Origin: UBA7672 sp035995285
Lineage (GTDB): Bacteria > Pseudomonadota > Alphaproteobacteria > Caulobacterales > Hyphomonadaceae
Reading direction: 5' to 3'
Assembly: GCA_035995285.1 (NCBI GenBank)
Contig: DASYKO010000346.1
Coordinates: 1-11,144, forward strand
Length of the DNA stretch: 11,144 nucleotides
Below the pieces are notes generated by a model. It was given only the letters and a program-made list of their open reading frames with translations. It was not told the DNA's origin and made no database searches. Made by a program: the position numbers and the translations under genes. Positions 6,455 through 11,144 of this stretch are shown in pieces (positions within the stretch are counted from its first letter, which is position 1; each line of letters begins with the position of its first letter).

Positions 6455-6637
6455 CTAACGCTCTTTGCCGAGCGCGGCGAGAACCGCGTCGGGGTCGTGG
6501 CCGAGGGAGCGGATCTTCTGCTCCCAGCGGGAGAGCGCGTCCCAGTAATAGTCGAAAATGCAGGGGCTGCAGCCGCGCTGGCAGCAGGAATAATCCTCCG
6601 GCTTGTTGGGAGGCTGTGGGAGGGGGGCGGCGTCCAT
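6455..6637 (-). CDS. OXLD1-like small Cys-rich protein (Oxidored-like N-terminal domain)
   Basis: Counted from the ATG at 6637 the product has 60 residues. It contains PPNKPEDYSCCQRGCSPCIFDYYWDAL, the hallmark of the small Oxidored-like domain (PF09791 as I recall it) found in alphaproteobacteria and in the mitochondrial protein OXLD1. Cys18, 19, 23 and 26 form a CC-x3-C-x2-C cluster that could bind metal or iron-sulfur. The function of the family is not established. The frame remains open upstream to a TTG at 6697 (80 residues) with a poor CAGG site. I prefer the ATG because family members usually begin just before the Pro-rich segment, but it has no visible ribosome site either, so the start is uncertain. 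There is no signal peptide. Confidence 0.72.
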   Translation of the reverse strand: MDAAPLPQPPNKPEDYSCCQRGCSPCIFDYYWDALSRWEQKIRSLGHDPDAVLAALGKER

Positions 6638-6728
6638 GGGCGGGATGGTTAGTGCAAGACCATGGCCAAAGGCCAGAGGCACGTCGGAACGGGACAAGGC
6701 CGGCGCCTGATCAGGCCTGGCGCGCCCT

Positions 6729-6830
6729 TCAGTGGGCCCAGCCTCCTGCCATCATGCTCGCCAGGGCGGCGGCAAGCGTGAGCAGTGCGAAGCCGGAGAA
6801 GAGGACGATGATCCGATGCGTCTTCGTCAT
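6729..6830 (-). CDS. 33-aa single-membrane-segment protein downstream of the sigma gene
   Basis: The ATG at 6830 lies 8 nt after the sigma factor's TGA (6841-6839) and is preceded by GAGG at a good distance. The product is MTKTHRII, then a hydrophobic helix from VLFSGFALL through ALASMM, then AGGWAH. It has a basic N-terminus and one predicted membrane helix (about 7-28), so it is probably an inner-membrane protein with its N-terminus inside. I do not recognise it. Its placement suggests co-translation with the EcfG-type sigma factor and a possible link to the general stress response. It is too short for standard gene calling, and the call rests on ribosome site, spacing and clear hydrophobic composition. 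Confidence 0.55.
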   Translation of the reverse strand: MTKTHRIIVLFSGFALLTLAAALASMMAGGWAH

Positions 6831-6838
6831 TTCCGGCC

Positions 6839-7414
6839 TCATTCTGTTTTCGCCCGGCGCTGCAGGGTCTCGGCCTGCTGCATGATGTTTTCGAACGCCT
6901 GCCCCGCAGAGACGTCGCTTCTTGTGCGCCTGCGGGTTTCCAGCTGGATGAGGATCCCTTCGAGCGCCGCACGGGCGCGGCTGACGCGGCTCTTGATCGT
7001 GCCGATGGCGCAGCCGCAGATGTGGGCGGCTTCGTCGTAGGAGAGGCTTGCTGCGCCGCAGAGGATCAGGGCTTCGCGCTGATCATCCGGCAGGAGCTGC
7101 ATGGCGTTCCGGACATCGACGAGTTCTTCGCGCGCCGACGGATCATCGTTTGCGACGAGAAGGTTTTCGGCAACACCCTGCTCCAGCGGCTGGGTGCGCC
7201 ACGAGCGGCGTTTGCCGGAGTAGAAGTGGTTGCGCAGGATGGTGAAGCACCACGCCTTCAGGCTGGTGCCCGGCTGGAAGTGGGCGCGGCTCTGCCAGGC
7301 CTTCGCAACGGTTTCCTGTGCGAGGTCTTCACCGTCGACGCGTCCGGCAAGGGTGATGCCGAAGGCGCGCATGTTCGGGATCAGCGCGATCAGGTCTGTC
7401 TTGAATTTCTGGTC
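6839..7414 (-). CDS. ecfG: EcfG-type (ECF15) general stress response sigma factor, start unresolved
   Basis: The conserved product is about 191 residues from the codon at 7414. Region sigma-2 covers about 1-70 (FKTDLIALIPNMRAFG, EDLAQETVAKAW, FQPGTSLKAWCFTILRNHFYS). Sigma-4 covers about 101-155 (RNAMQLLPDDQREALIL, SYDEAAHICGCAIGTIKSRVSRAR). This layout, without extra domains, is that of EcfG/SigT, which directs core polymerase to GGAAC-N16/17-CGTT promoters when PhyR captures NepR. nepR lies directly upstream and overlaps the 5' end. No ATG, GTG or TTG exists near the place where family members start; the 7414 boundary is where similarity begins, not a proven start. In-frame options are ATG 7372, which cuts into the first helix, CTG 7393 overlapping the nepR stop, or GTG 7627. 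The frame stays open to an ATG at 7735, but that falls inside the promoter. Confidence 0.85.
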   Translation of the reverse strand, partial: DQKFKTDLIALIPNMRAFGITLAGRVDGEDLAQETVAKAWQSRAHFQPGTSLKAWCFTILRNHFYSGKRRSWRTQPLEQGVAENLLVANDDPSAREELVDVRNAMQLLPDDQREALILCGAASLSYDEAAHICGCAIGTIKSRVSRARAALEGILIQLETRRRTRSDVSAGQAFENIMQQAETLQRRAKTE

Positions 7415-7608
7415 GGCGGCGCCGGGTCCGGCTGGGCCGGGTTTGGCGGGGTGCGCTTCCGGTCCGCTGCTGCGAGCAGCAGGAGCAGGTCTTCCGGAGG
7501 CGGCTCGAGCGTTGCGTCTGACAGGTGACGCGACAGTCCGTGCCCGAGCGCCCTCATGAGACGGCGATCGGAGCGCTGCCGTGACGTCGGGTGTGTGTCG
7601 ATGTTCAT
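7390..7608 (-). CDS. nepR: NepR-like anti-sigma factor
   Basis: The 72-residue product should bind and hold the EcfG sigma factor inactive until phosphorylated PhyR displaces it. The core RRLMRALGHGLSRHLS (15-30) then DATLEPPPEDLLLLLAAAD (31-49) matches the NepR pattern of a first helix, an E-P-x-P turn and a second Leu-rich helix. A Pro-rich, disordered tail follows. The ATG at 7608 is chosen; GAGG lies about 14 nt upstream, rather far. A GTG at 7689 would add 27 residues but sits almost at the predicted transcription start. The 3' end overlaps the sigma gene in another frame, with nepR ending in TGA at 7392-7390. Gene order nepR-ecfG is usual for alphaproteobacteria; phyR is not in the window. 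Confidence 0.82.
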   Translation of the reverse strand: MNIDTHPTSRQRSDRRLMRALGHGLSRHLSDATLEPPPEDLLLLLAAADRKRTPPNPAQPDPAPPTRNSRQT

Positions 7609-7706
7609 GCAATGGACTGCCTCGCACGCGGCCACATAAGAGGCCACGAAGTGACTGAATGAATTCGGGTTGGGACGCGGCTGGCGCACGGGGCGGCCAA
7701 CCCCCT

Positions 7707-7733
7707 ATTACGGCTGGCAGGGGCAAAGGTTCC
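7707..7733 (-). promoter_or_regulatory. EcfG-type promoter of the nepR-sigma operon
   Basis: On the minus strand GGAACC (7733-7728) is a perfect EcfG -35. GGAAC is followed after 16 nt by CGTAAT (7712-7707), close to the CGTT -10. Transcription would start near 7700, about 90 nt before the nepR ATG, so the operon would be transcribed by its own sigma factor, as is usual for nepR-ecfG loci. It also means the ATG at 7735 cannot be the sigma factor's start on this transcript. Confidence 0.7.
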
Positions 7734-7760
7734 ATCGCGCTGCAAACTGTGTTGCAGAGC

Positions 7761-8102
7761 TCAGGCGAGGTTCCTTTTGCGGGCTTTCCTTGCCGGCGCC
7801 TTCTTTACCGGTGGAATGGGTCTTTCGTCTCGGTAGACGAAGCGCACCAGATAGATGCGGTCGCCATGGCCGTGGCGGGCGATCTTCATGAGATCATCGG
7901 CGTTCTTGAACCCCGTGCGCCGGGCGAGCGCATCGGTGATGCGTTCAGGAGCGACCTCGGTGACGGAGGTGACTTCGATGCAGCCGGGGCCAAGGGCGTA
8001 GCAGCCGCCGACCTTGGCGCGAGGGCGGAGCCAGACGCGCACGGTCTCGGTGATCTCGCCTCGGGCGATGCGTTCGCGAATTGCGGGATCGCCGAAGTGC
8101 AT
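7761..8102 (-). CDS. ASCH-domain (PUA-like) protein
   Basis: The 113-residue product is most likely a cytoplasmic RNA- or nucleotide-interacting protein. ASCH domains are PUA-related, and one characterised member, E. coli YqfB, is an amidohydrolase of N4-acetylcytidine. Visible family features are RIARGEITETVRVWLRPR (about 11-28), VGGCYALGPGCIEVTSVTEV (31-50), ERITDALARRTGF (53-65) and DRIYLVRFVYRDE (81-93). The C-terminus is a basic tail (VKKAPARKARKRNLA) that would suit nucleic acid binding. The ATG at 8102 follows GGAGG at 7 nt, an excellent site. It starts 13 nt after the lipoprotein gene's stop, so it is probably the last gene of the tannase operon. Its stop lies just upstream of the nepR promoter. 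Specific activity is unknown. Confidence 0.75.
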   Translation of the reverse strand: MHFGDPAIRERIARGEITETVRVWLRPRAKVGGCYALGPGCIEVTSVTEVAPERITDALARRTGFKNADDLMKIARHGHGDRIYLVRFVYRDERPIPPVKKAPARKARKRNLA

Positions 8103-8115
8103 GGGGCAGCCTCCG

Positions 8116-8676
8116 CTAGCGATACTTCGAGCGGTTCTTCAATATGAACATGTTGTAGATCGCGGCGTAGTCAGTGGCATTTGATATCAAGGCCACGTGG
8201 TCATCGCCGTACATCATGTCGCTCGTCCCTTCGATGCCGCGATAGGCTTCGTGAAACGTCTCCCAGTCTTTGGGCGAAGTTCCGGGGAACGTCACGCTGT
8301 ATCCATAGACGCCAAGCACGCGCGTATCACCTGCCTTCAGCGCACGCTCTGCATCGGCCTCTGCCTTCTCGAGCCGGATCGAGCAGAGTTCTCCCATCTT
8401 GTCGCGCATCCGGCACTGGCGTTGAAGCTTCGCGATCTCGGGCGGTGTTTCCCTTCGAGGGTGCGTGTTGCGGTATTCCCACTCCTTGTTTTCAGCTTCC
8501 ATTCGTTCTCGATTTTCAGCTGCGCGCTTTTCCCGGAGAACGCGGTCAACCTCAGCCTGAGATGTCGGCTGGGGAGACGCTGTTTCGGAGGCCGGCGCAG
8601 GTGCGCGCTCGCAGGCAGATGCGAGCGCGGCCAGCCAGACCGCGATGACAAGCGAAGCGGTTGGCCGGCTGCTCAC
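8116..8676 (-). CDS. Uncharacterised coiled-coil lipoprotein
   Basis: The 186-residue product starts at GTG 8676, only 7 nt past the tannase stop. The stop codon itself forms part of the ribosome site (TAGGA, 5 nt before the GTG), so translation is coupled. Residues 1-21 form a lipoprotein signal with lipobox LASA-C22. A Pro/Ser/Thr/Ala-rich linker to about 40 follows, then a strongly charged helix rich in Glu, Arg and Lys (about 41-65, AEVDRVLREKRAAENRERME), likely coiled coil. A second part holds two Cys (RQCRMRDKMGELC) and an Ala/Glu helix. The C-terminal part (GVYGYSVTFPG to KNRSKYR) is probably a small folded domain. I do not recognise the family. The frame continues upstream inside the tannase gene, but that extension is antisense-style low-complexity translation and is not part of the protein. 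Confidence 0.72.
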   Translation of the reverse strand: MSSRPTASLVIAVWLAALASACERAPAPASETASPQPTSQAEVDRVLREKRAAENRERMEAENKEWEYRNTHPRRETPPEIAKLQRQCRMRDKMGELCSIRLEKAEADAERALKAGDTRVLGVYGYSVTFPGTSPKDWETFHEAYRGIEGTSDMMYGDDHVALISNATDYAAIYNMFILKNRSKYR

Positions 8677-8683
8677 GGTCGTC

Positions 8684-10162
8684 CTACTTGCACTCGAACT
8701 GGTCTGGCGATTTGCCGTCGCCGGTTCCTTTGTAGACGGCTTTCTTCGGGTAGGCGCAGACCTTCCTGGAACCTCCGGCAGCGAAGCTGGCGGTGAGTTC
8801 TTCGGGGGCGGGACCGCCGGTGGCCCATTTGTCGAGGGCGTCGAGATAGTCGATGCGGTCCGGCCCCGGGCCGCCGCCGCAATGGAGCACGCCGGGGAGC
8901 ATGAAGAGGCGCACGTCGTTCTTGGCGGTCGCATCCTTGGCCATGACCTGATCGTAGTAGCGGATGCTCATCAGCGGCGAGAGCGCCGAGTCCGACCAGC
9001 CATGATACCACAGCAGCTTGCCGCCCCTGGCGCGGAAGGCGGAGAGATCGGGATCGCTGGGCGAGATCGTCGCCTGCATCACGGCTGCTTCCTTGTCATA
9101 CTGCGCAACGTTGAAATCCTTGTAGCTCCAGTTCGGATCGTTCTTCACGAAGTACCGGATGAAGTCGTAAGCGAAGCCGTAGGCGAGCGAGGGACGGCCC
9201 GGGCCGCCCATGTTCGGCAGGCCGCCGAGCCATGAGCCCCAGCCGGCGGGGTTGCCTTCGCCACCCCACGCGAAGCCCACATGATACGGTTTGCCGTTGA
9301 TCATCGGGCCTTTGACGATCGAGTCCACGACCGCGAGTTCTTCCTTGGAGAGGCAGCCATCCTGGTTGCCGGACTTGCATGCGATCGTCTTGGGATCGAA
9401 GGAACAGGTGGTGGGATCGGTCATGATGCCGTCCGTCAGCCCATCGGCGGCGTCGCACTTGGCGAGCACGGCTTTCTGCAGCGCCAGCTGGTCGATCGGT
9501 GTGAGCACGGCTTTGTCGACCTTCGCCGGGTCGGGATACATCAGCTTCGTCGTGTTCATGAACGTGCCGATGATGCCGCGGATGTCCTGGGCGGGCGCGC
9601 CGGCGATGATCGCGTTGAAATCGTCCGGATAACGCTGCGCCGAGATCAGCGCCTCGCGTCCTCCGTTCGAGCAGCCGGCGAAGTAGGATTTTTCCGGCAT
9701 GCGACCATAGCGGGCGCGGGTGACGGCTTTCGATGTCTCGGTAACGCGGTGGATGCCGGCGTGGGCGTAGTTGACAATGCGCTCGAGATTGTTGAGCGCC
9801 CAGGCGCCGTCTGTTGCTCCCCCCGGTCCTGAGTGGCCGGTGTCGGTGCCGGCGATGGCGTAGCCCTTCTGCAGGGCCTGCATGTTCATCGCCTGGCTTT
9901 CGACGCGGCCGGCGTATCCGCCTTGCCCGCCCATCACGAACTTGCCGTTCCAGGCTTCAGGCAGCCAGACGGAGAAGTTGAGCTCCTTGCCGATGACGCC
10001 ATCGACCTTGCACAGCGGCACCGGCGTAGTGGCCGCGGCGGCGGCGGTGATCTTCACGTCGGGCGCGATGAAGCCTTTCATCGACTCGCAGGCGACCTGT
10101 GCGCTTGCGGCGCCGGTTCCGGCAGCCATCAACGCGATGGTGCATAAGGTTGTTCTGAGCAT
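8684..10162 (-). CDS. Secreted tannase/feruloyl esterase-family hydrolase
   Basis: The 492-residue product is an exported alpha/beta hydrolase predicted to cleave aromatic (gallate- or ferulate-type) esters. Residues 1-21 are the signal peptide (MLRTTLCTIALMAAGTGAASA). The catalytic CS-D-HC motif is complete: GCSNGG with Cys164-Ser165, GWSDSALSP with Asp391, and LHCGGGPGPD with His427-Cys428. The two Cys would form the disulfide that ties Ser to His in this family. NFSVWLPEAWNGKFVMGGQGG (about 62-82) contributes the oxyanion area. A lid region carries the calcium-type loop CDAADGLTDGIMTDPTTC. Length is normal for the family. ATG 10162 is chosen over 10201 because GGAGG lies 7 nt upstream and the signal peptide starts there. 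It heads an operon with the lipoprotein and ASCH genes. The substrate cannot be told; MHETase-like polyester activity is a distant option. Confidence 0.88.
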   Translation of the reverse strand: MLRTTLCTIALMAAGTGAASAQVACESMKGFIAPDVKITAAAAATTPVPLCKVDGVIGKELNFSVWLPEAWNGKFVMGGQGGYAGRVESQAMNMQALQKGYAIAGTDTGHSGPGGATDGAWALNNLERIVNYAHAGIHRVTETSKAVTRARYGRMPEKSYFAGCSNGGREALISAQRYPDDFNAIIAGAPAQDIRGIIGTFMNTTKLMYPDPAKVDKAVLTPIDQLALQKAVLAKCDAADGLTDGIMTDPTTCSFDPKTIACKSGNQDGCLSKEELAVVDSIVKGPMINGKPYHVGFAWGGEGNPAGWGSWLGGLPNMGGPGRPSLAYGFAYDFIRYFVKNDPNWSYKDFNVAQYDKEAAVMQATISPSDPDLSAFRARGGKLLWYHGWSDSALSPLMSIRYYDQVMAKDATAKNDVRLFMLPGVLHCGGGPGPDRIDYLDALDKWATGGPAPEELTASFAAGGSRKVCAYPKKAVYKGTGDGKSPDQFECK

Positions 10163-10168
10163 TTCGAC

Positions 10169-10191
10169 CCTCCCGCAGATTCTGCGGGAGG
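10169..10191. promoter_or_regulatory. Perfect palindrome covering the tannase ribosome binding site
   Basis: The arms CCTCCCGCAGA (10169-10179) and TCTGCGGGAGG (10181-10191) are exact reverse complements around one central base. On the minus strand the 3' arm contains the GGGAGG ribosome site 7 nt before the ATG at 10162. It could be a repressor operator or an RNA hairpin that hides the ribosome site. No T-run follows, so it is unlikely to be a terminator of the upstream flagellar gene. Confidence 0.65.
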
Positions 10192-10249
10192 AGCCTGCCA
10201 CGCGGTTGCGGCTGCTTCAATCGCGGCAGAGATGACGCCGCGTTATGCT

Positions 10250-11144
10250 CTACTTCAGCGCATCCAGGAGGTTCATCGTGCGCAGGACGTTGAAGACGCC
10301 CGCGGAGGCCTGGTAAGCGAACTGCGCCTGATTGAGGCGAACGGCGACTTCGGCGAGGTCGACATTGACGATGCCGCCGATGGCGCCGTCGAGGGCTTCC
10401 ATCTGCGAGGTCTGGCGCGTCGAAGCGCTGTCGACTTCCTTGAGCAGGCGGCCGTTCTCGGCCTGGGAACCGAGAATGCTGTCGAAGGCGTCGCCAAGAT
10501 TGCCGAGCTCATCCTGGATCGCCTGTTTCTGAGCCGGCGTCAGCGGGCCCGAGAAGGGCGTGGCTTCATCCATCTCGGCAAGGCGCTTGATCGAGGCGAG
10601 CGCGGAGCCGATCACGTCCTCAGCGTTGAGGCCGGCGGAGACGGTGCGGCCTTCTTCCACGCGCATCACCTGCGGGTCCGAGCCAGGCGGCAGCGAGGTG
10701 GCGAGCGGGTTGGCGGCGAGATCGGAGAGGCTGGCGACCGGAACGGGCGCGGTGTCGTTGGCGACGCCGCCGAACAGATAGCGGCCGCCGAGATTGGTGT
10801 TCATCGTGTCCTTGAGGACGGCGAAGGCTTCTTCCAGCGAAGAGCGAACGCCCTCGCCGCTTTCGAGGCCAACATTCTGGAACAGGTCTTCCTTCAGCTT
10901 GCCGACGATTTCCCCTGCACGGCCAAGGGCGACGTCCTGGATCTGCATGCGCGTCTGAAGTTCGCGGCTGGTGACGAGGAAACCTTGCGTGCGCGCGACA
11001 AGACGCTGGGCGGAGACGAGCGTCTGCGCCTCGCGGCCATAGCCCTTGAGGTCGTTGGCCTTGGTCTGGGCCGAGGACTGGCGCGCAGCCTCGACGACTT
11101 CCTGCTGGGCCTTGGACAGGTGGGCCAGCGAGGCCATCGGGATC
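10250..11144 (-). CDS. flgL: FlgL-like flagellar hook-associated protein, start outside window
   Basis: About 298 residues are visible. It is a hook-filament junction or flagellin-like protein with the usual pair of terminal helical regions. N-terminal part: LAHLSKAQQEVVEAARQ and AQTLVSAQRLVARTQGFLVTSRELQTRMQIQDVAL. It then has LGGRYLFGG (about 117-125), a hallmark of FlgL. C-terminal part: VDLAEVAVRLNQAQFAYQASAGVF and NLLDALK, typical of FlgL and flagellin carboxy ends. An ATG at 11137 exists but the frame stays open upstream (codons Ile-Pro), and family members usually begin several residues earlier, so the true start is probably just past the window edge. A short gap (87 nt) separates it from the tannase gene; I see no terminator with a T-run between them. 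Flagellin proper is less likely given length and the GRYLFGG motif. Confidence 0.78.
   Translation of the reverse strand, partial: IPMASLAHLSKAQQEVVEAARQSSAQTKANDLKGYGREAQTLVSAQRLVARTQGFLVTSRELQTRMQIQDVALGRAGEIVGKLKEDLFQNVGLESGEGVRSSLEEAFAVLKDTMNTNLGGRYLFGGVANDTAPVPVASLSDLAANPLATSLPPGSDPQVMRVEEGRTVSAGLNAEDVIGSALASIKRLAEMDEATPFSGPLTPAQKQAIQDELGNLGDAFDSILGSQAENGRLLKEVDSASTRQTSQMEALDGAIGGIVNVDLAEVAVRLNQAQFAYQASAGVFNVLRTMNLLDALK

Noticed and set aside
6705..6716. 12-bp palindrome GCCTGATCAGGC upstream of the OXLD1-like gene
   Set aside because: It is perfect but short, in GC-rich DNA, with no supporting promoter or conserved context, so not listed as a regulatory site.
7415..7735. N-terminal extension of the sigma factor to ATG 7735
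   Set aside because: The ATG lies inside the predicted promoter, the extension has Pro/Arg/Ala-rich composition without sigma features, and it fully overlaps nepR in another frame.
7740..7757. Small hairpin (CTGCAA/TTGCAG) between the ASCH gene and the nepR promoter
   Set aside because: The stem is only 6 bp and no T-run follows, so it is not convincing as a terminator.
8677..8934. 86-codon upstream extension of the coiled-coil lipoprotein
   Set aside because: It lies within the tannase gene in another frame, and the GTG at 8676 has a good ribosome site directly followed by a lipoprotein signal.

Overview
The window looks like chromosomal DNA from a high-GC, Gram-negative, flagellated alphaproteobacterium, possibly of the Hyphomonadaceae/Caulobacterales type. 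The pointers are a NepR/EcfG-type general stress response pair, an LpxR-like outer-membrane protein, several signal peptides and lipoboxes, a hook-filament junction protein (FlgL-like), and a repeat element resembling the small palindromic repeats of this class. The taxonomic placement is inference; no rRNA or tRNA is present. Gene density is high and most genes lie on the minus strand.

Layout from left to right. (1) 1-1339 (-): a secreted S41-family peptidase lipoprotein, cut off by the window's left edge, with a 12-glycine linker directly after the lipidated Cys. (2) 1613-2611 (-): an LpxR-like (DUF2219) outer-membrane lipid A deacylase. (3) 2640-3454 (+): a divergent two-gene unit. A 61-aa ribbon-helix-helix-like protein overlaps by ATGA a 210-aa helical protein carrying an RNTFLH (RX4H) motif. 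This is a candidate HEPN-type toxin-antitoxin or RNase module and the most interesting item here. (4) 3602-4807 (+): a conserved secreted protein of unknown function. (5) 4808-4971: a convergent intergenic gap filled by two inverted copies of a REP-like palindromic element. (6) 4972-6336 (-): a PQQ-dependent sugar (sorbosone-type) dehydrogenase lipoprotein. (7) 6455-6637 (-): a small OXLD1-like Cys-rich protein.

(8) 6729-7733 (-): the general stress response locus. It has a GGAAC-N16-CGTAAT promoter of EcfG type, nepR (anti-sigma factor), an EcfG-type sigma factor whose expected start has no ATG, GTG or TTG codon, and an unlisted 33-aa single-membrane-segment protein 8 nt downstream. A weaker promoter of the same type lies in front of the PQQ dehydrogenase gene, which may place that gene in the stress regulon.

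(9) 7761-10162 (-): a tightly packed operon encoding a secreted tannase/feruloyl esterase-like hydrolase, an uncharacterised coiled-coil lipoprotein and an ASCH-domain protein. A perfect palindrome covers the ribosome binding site of the tannase gene. (10) 10250-11144 (-): an FlgL-like flagellar gene whose start lies beyond the right edge.

There is no sign of phage, insertion sequences, CRISPR or RNA genes. No gene-free stretch exceeds 300 bases.
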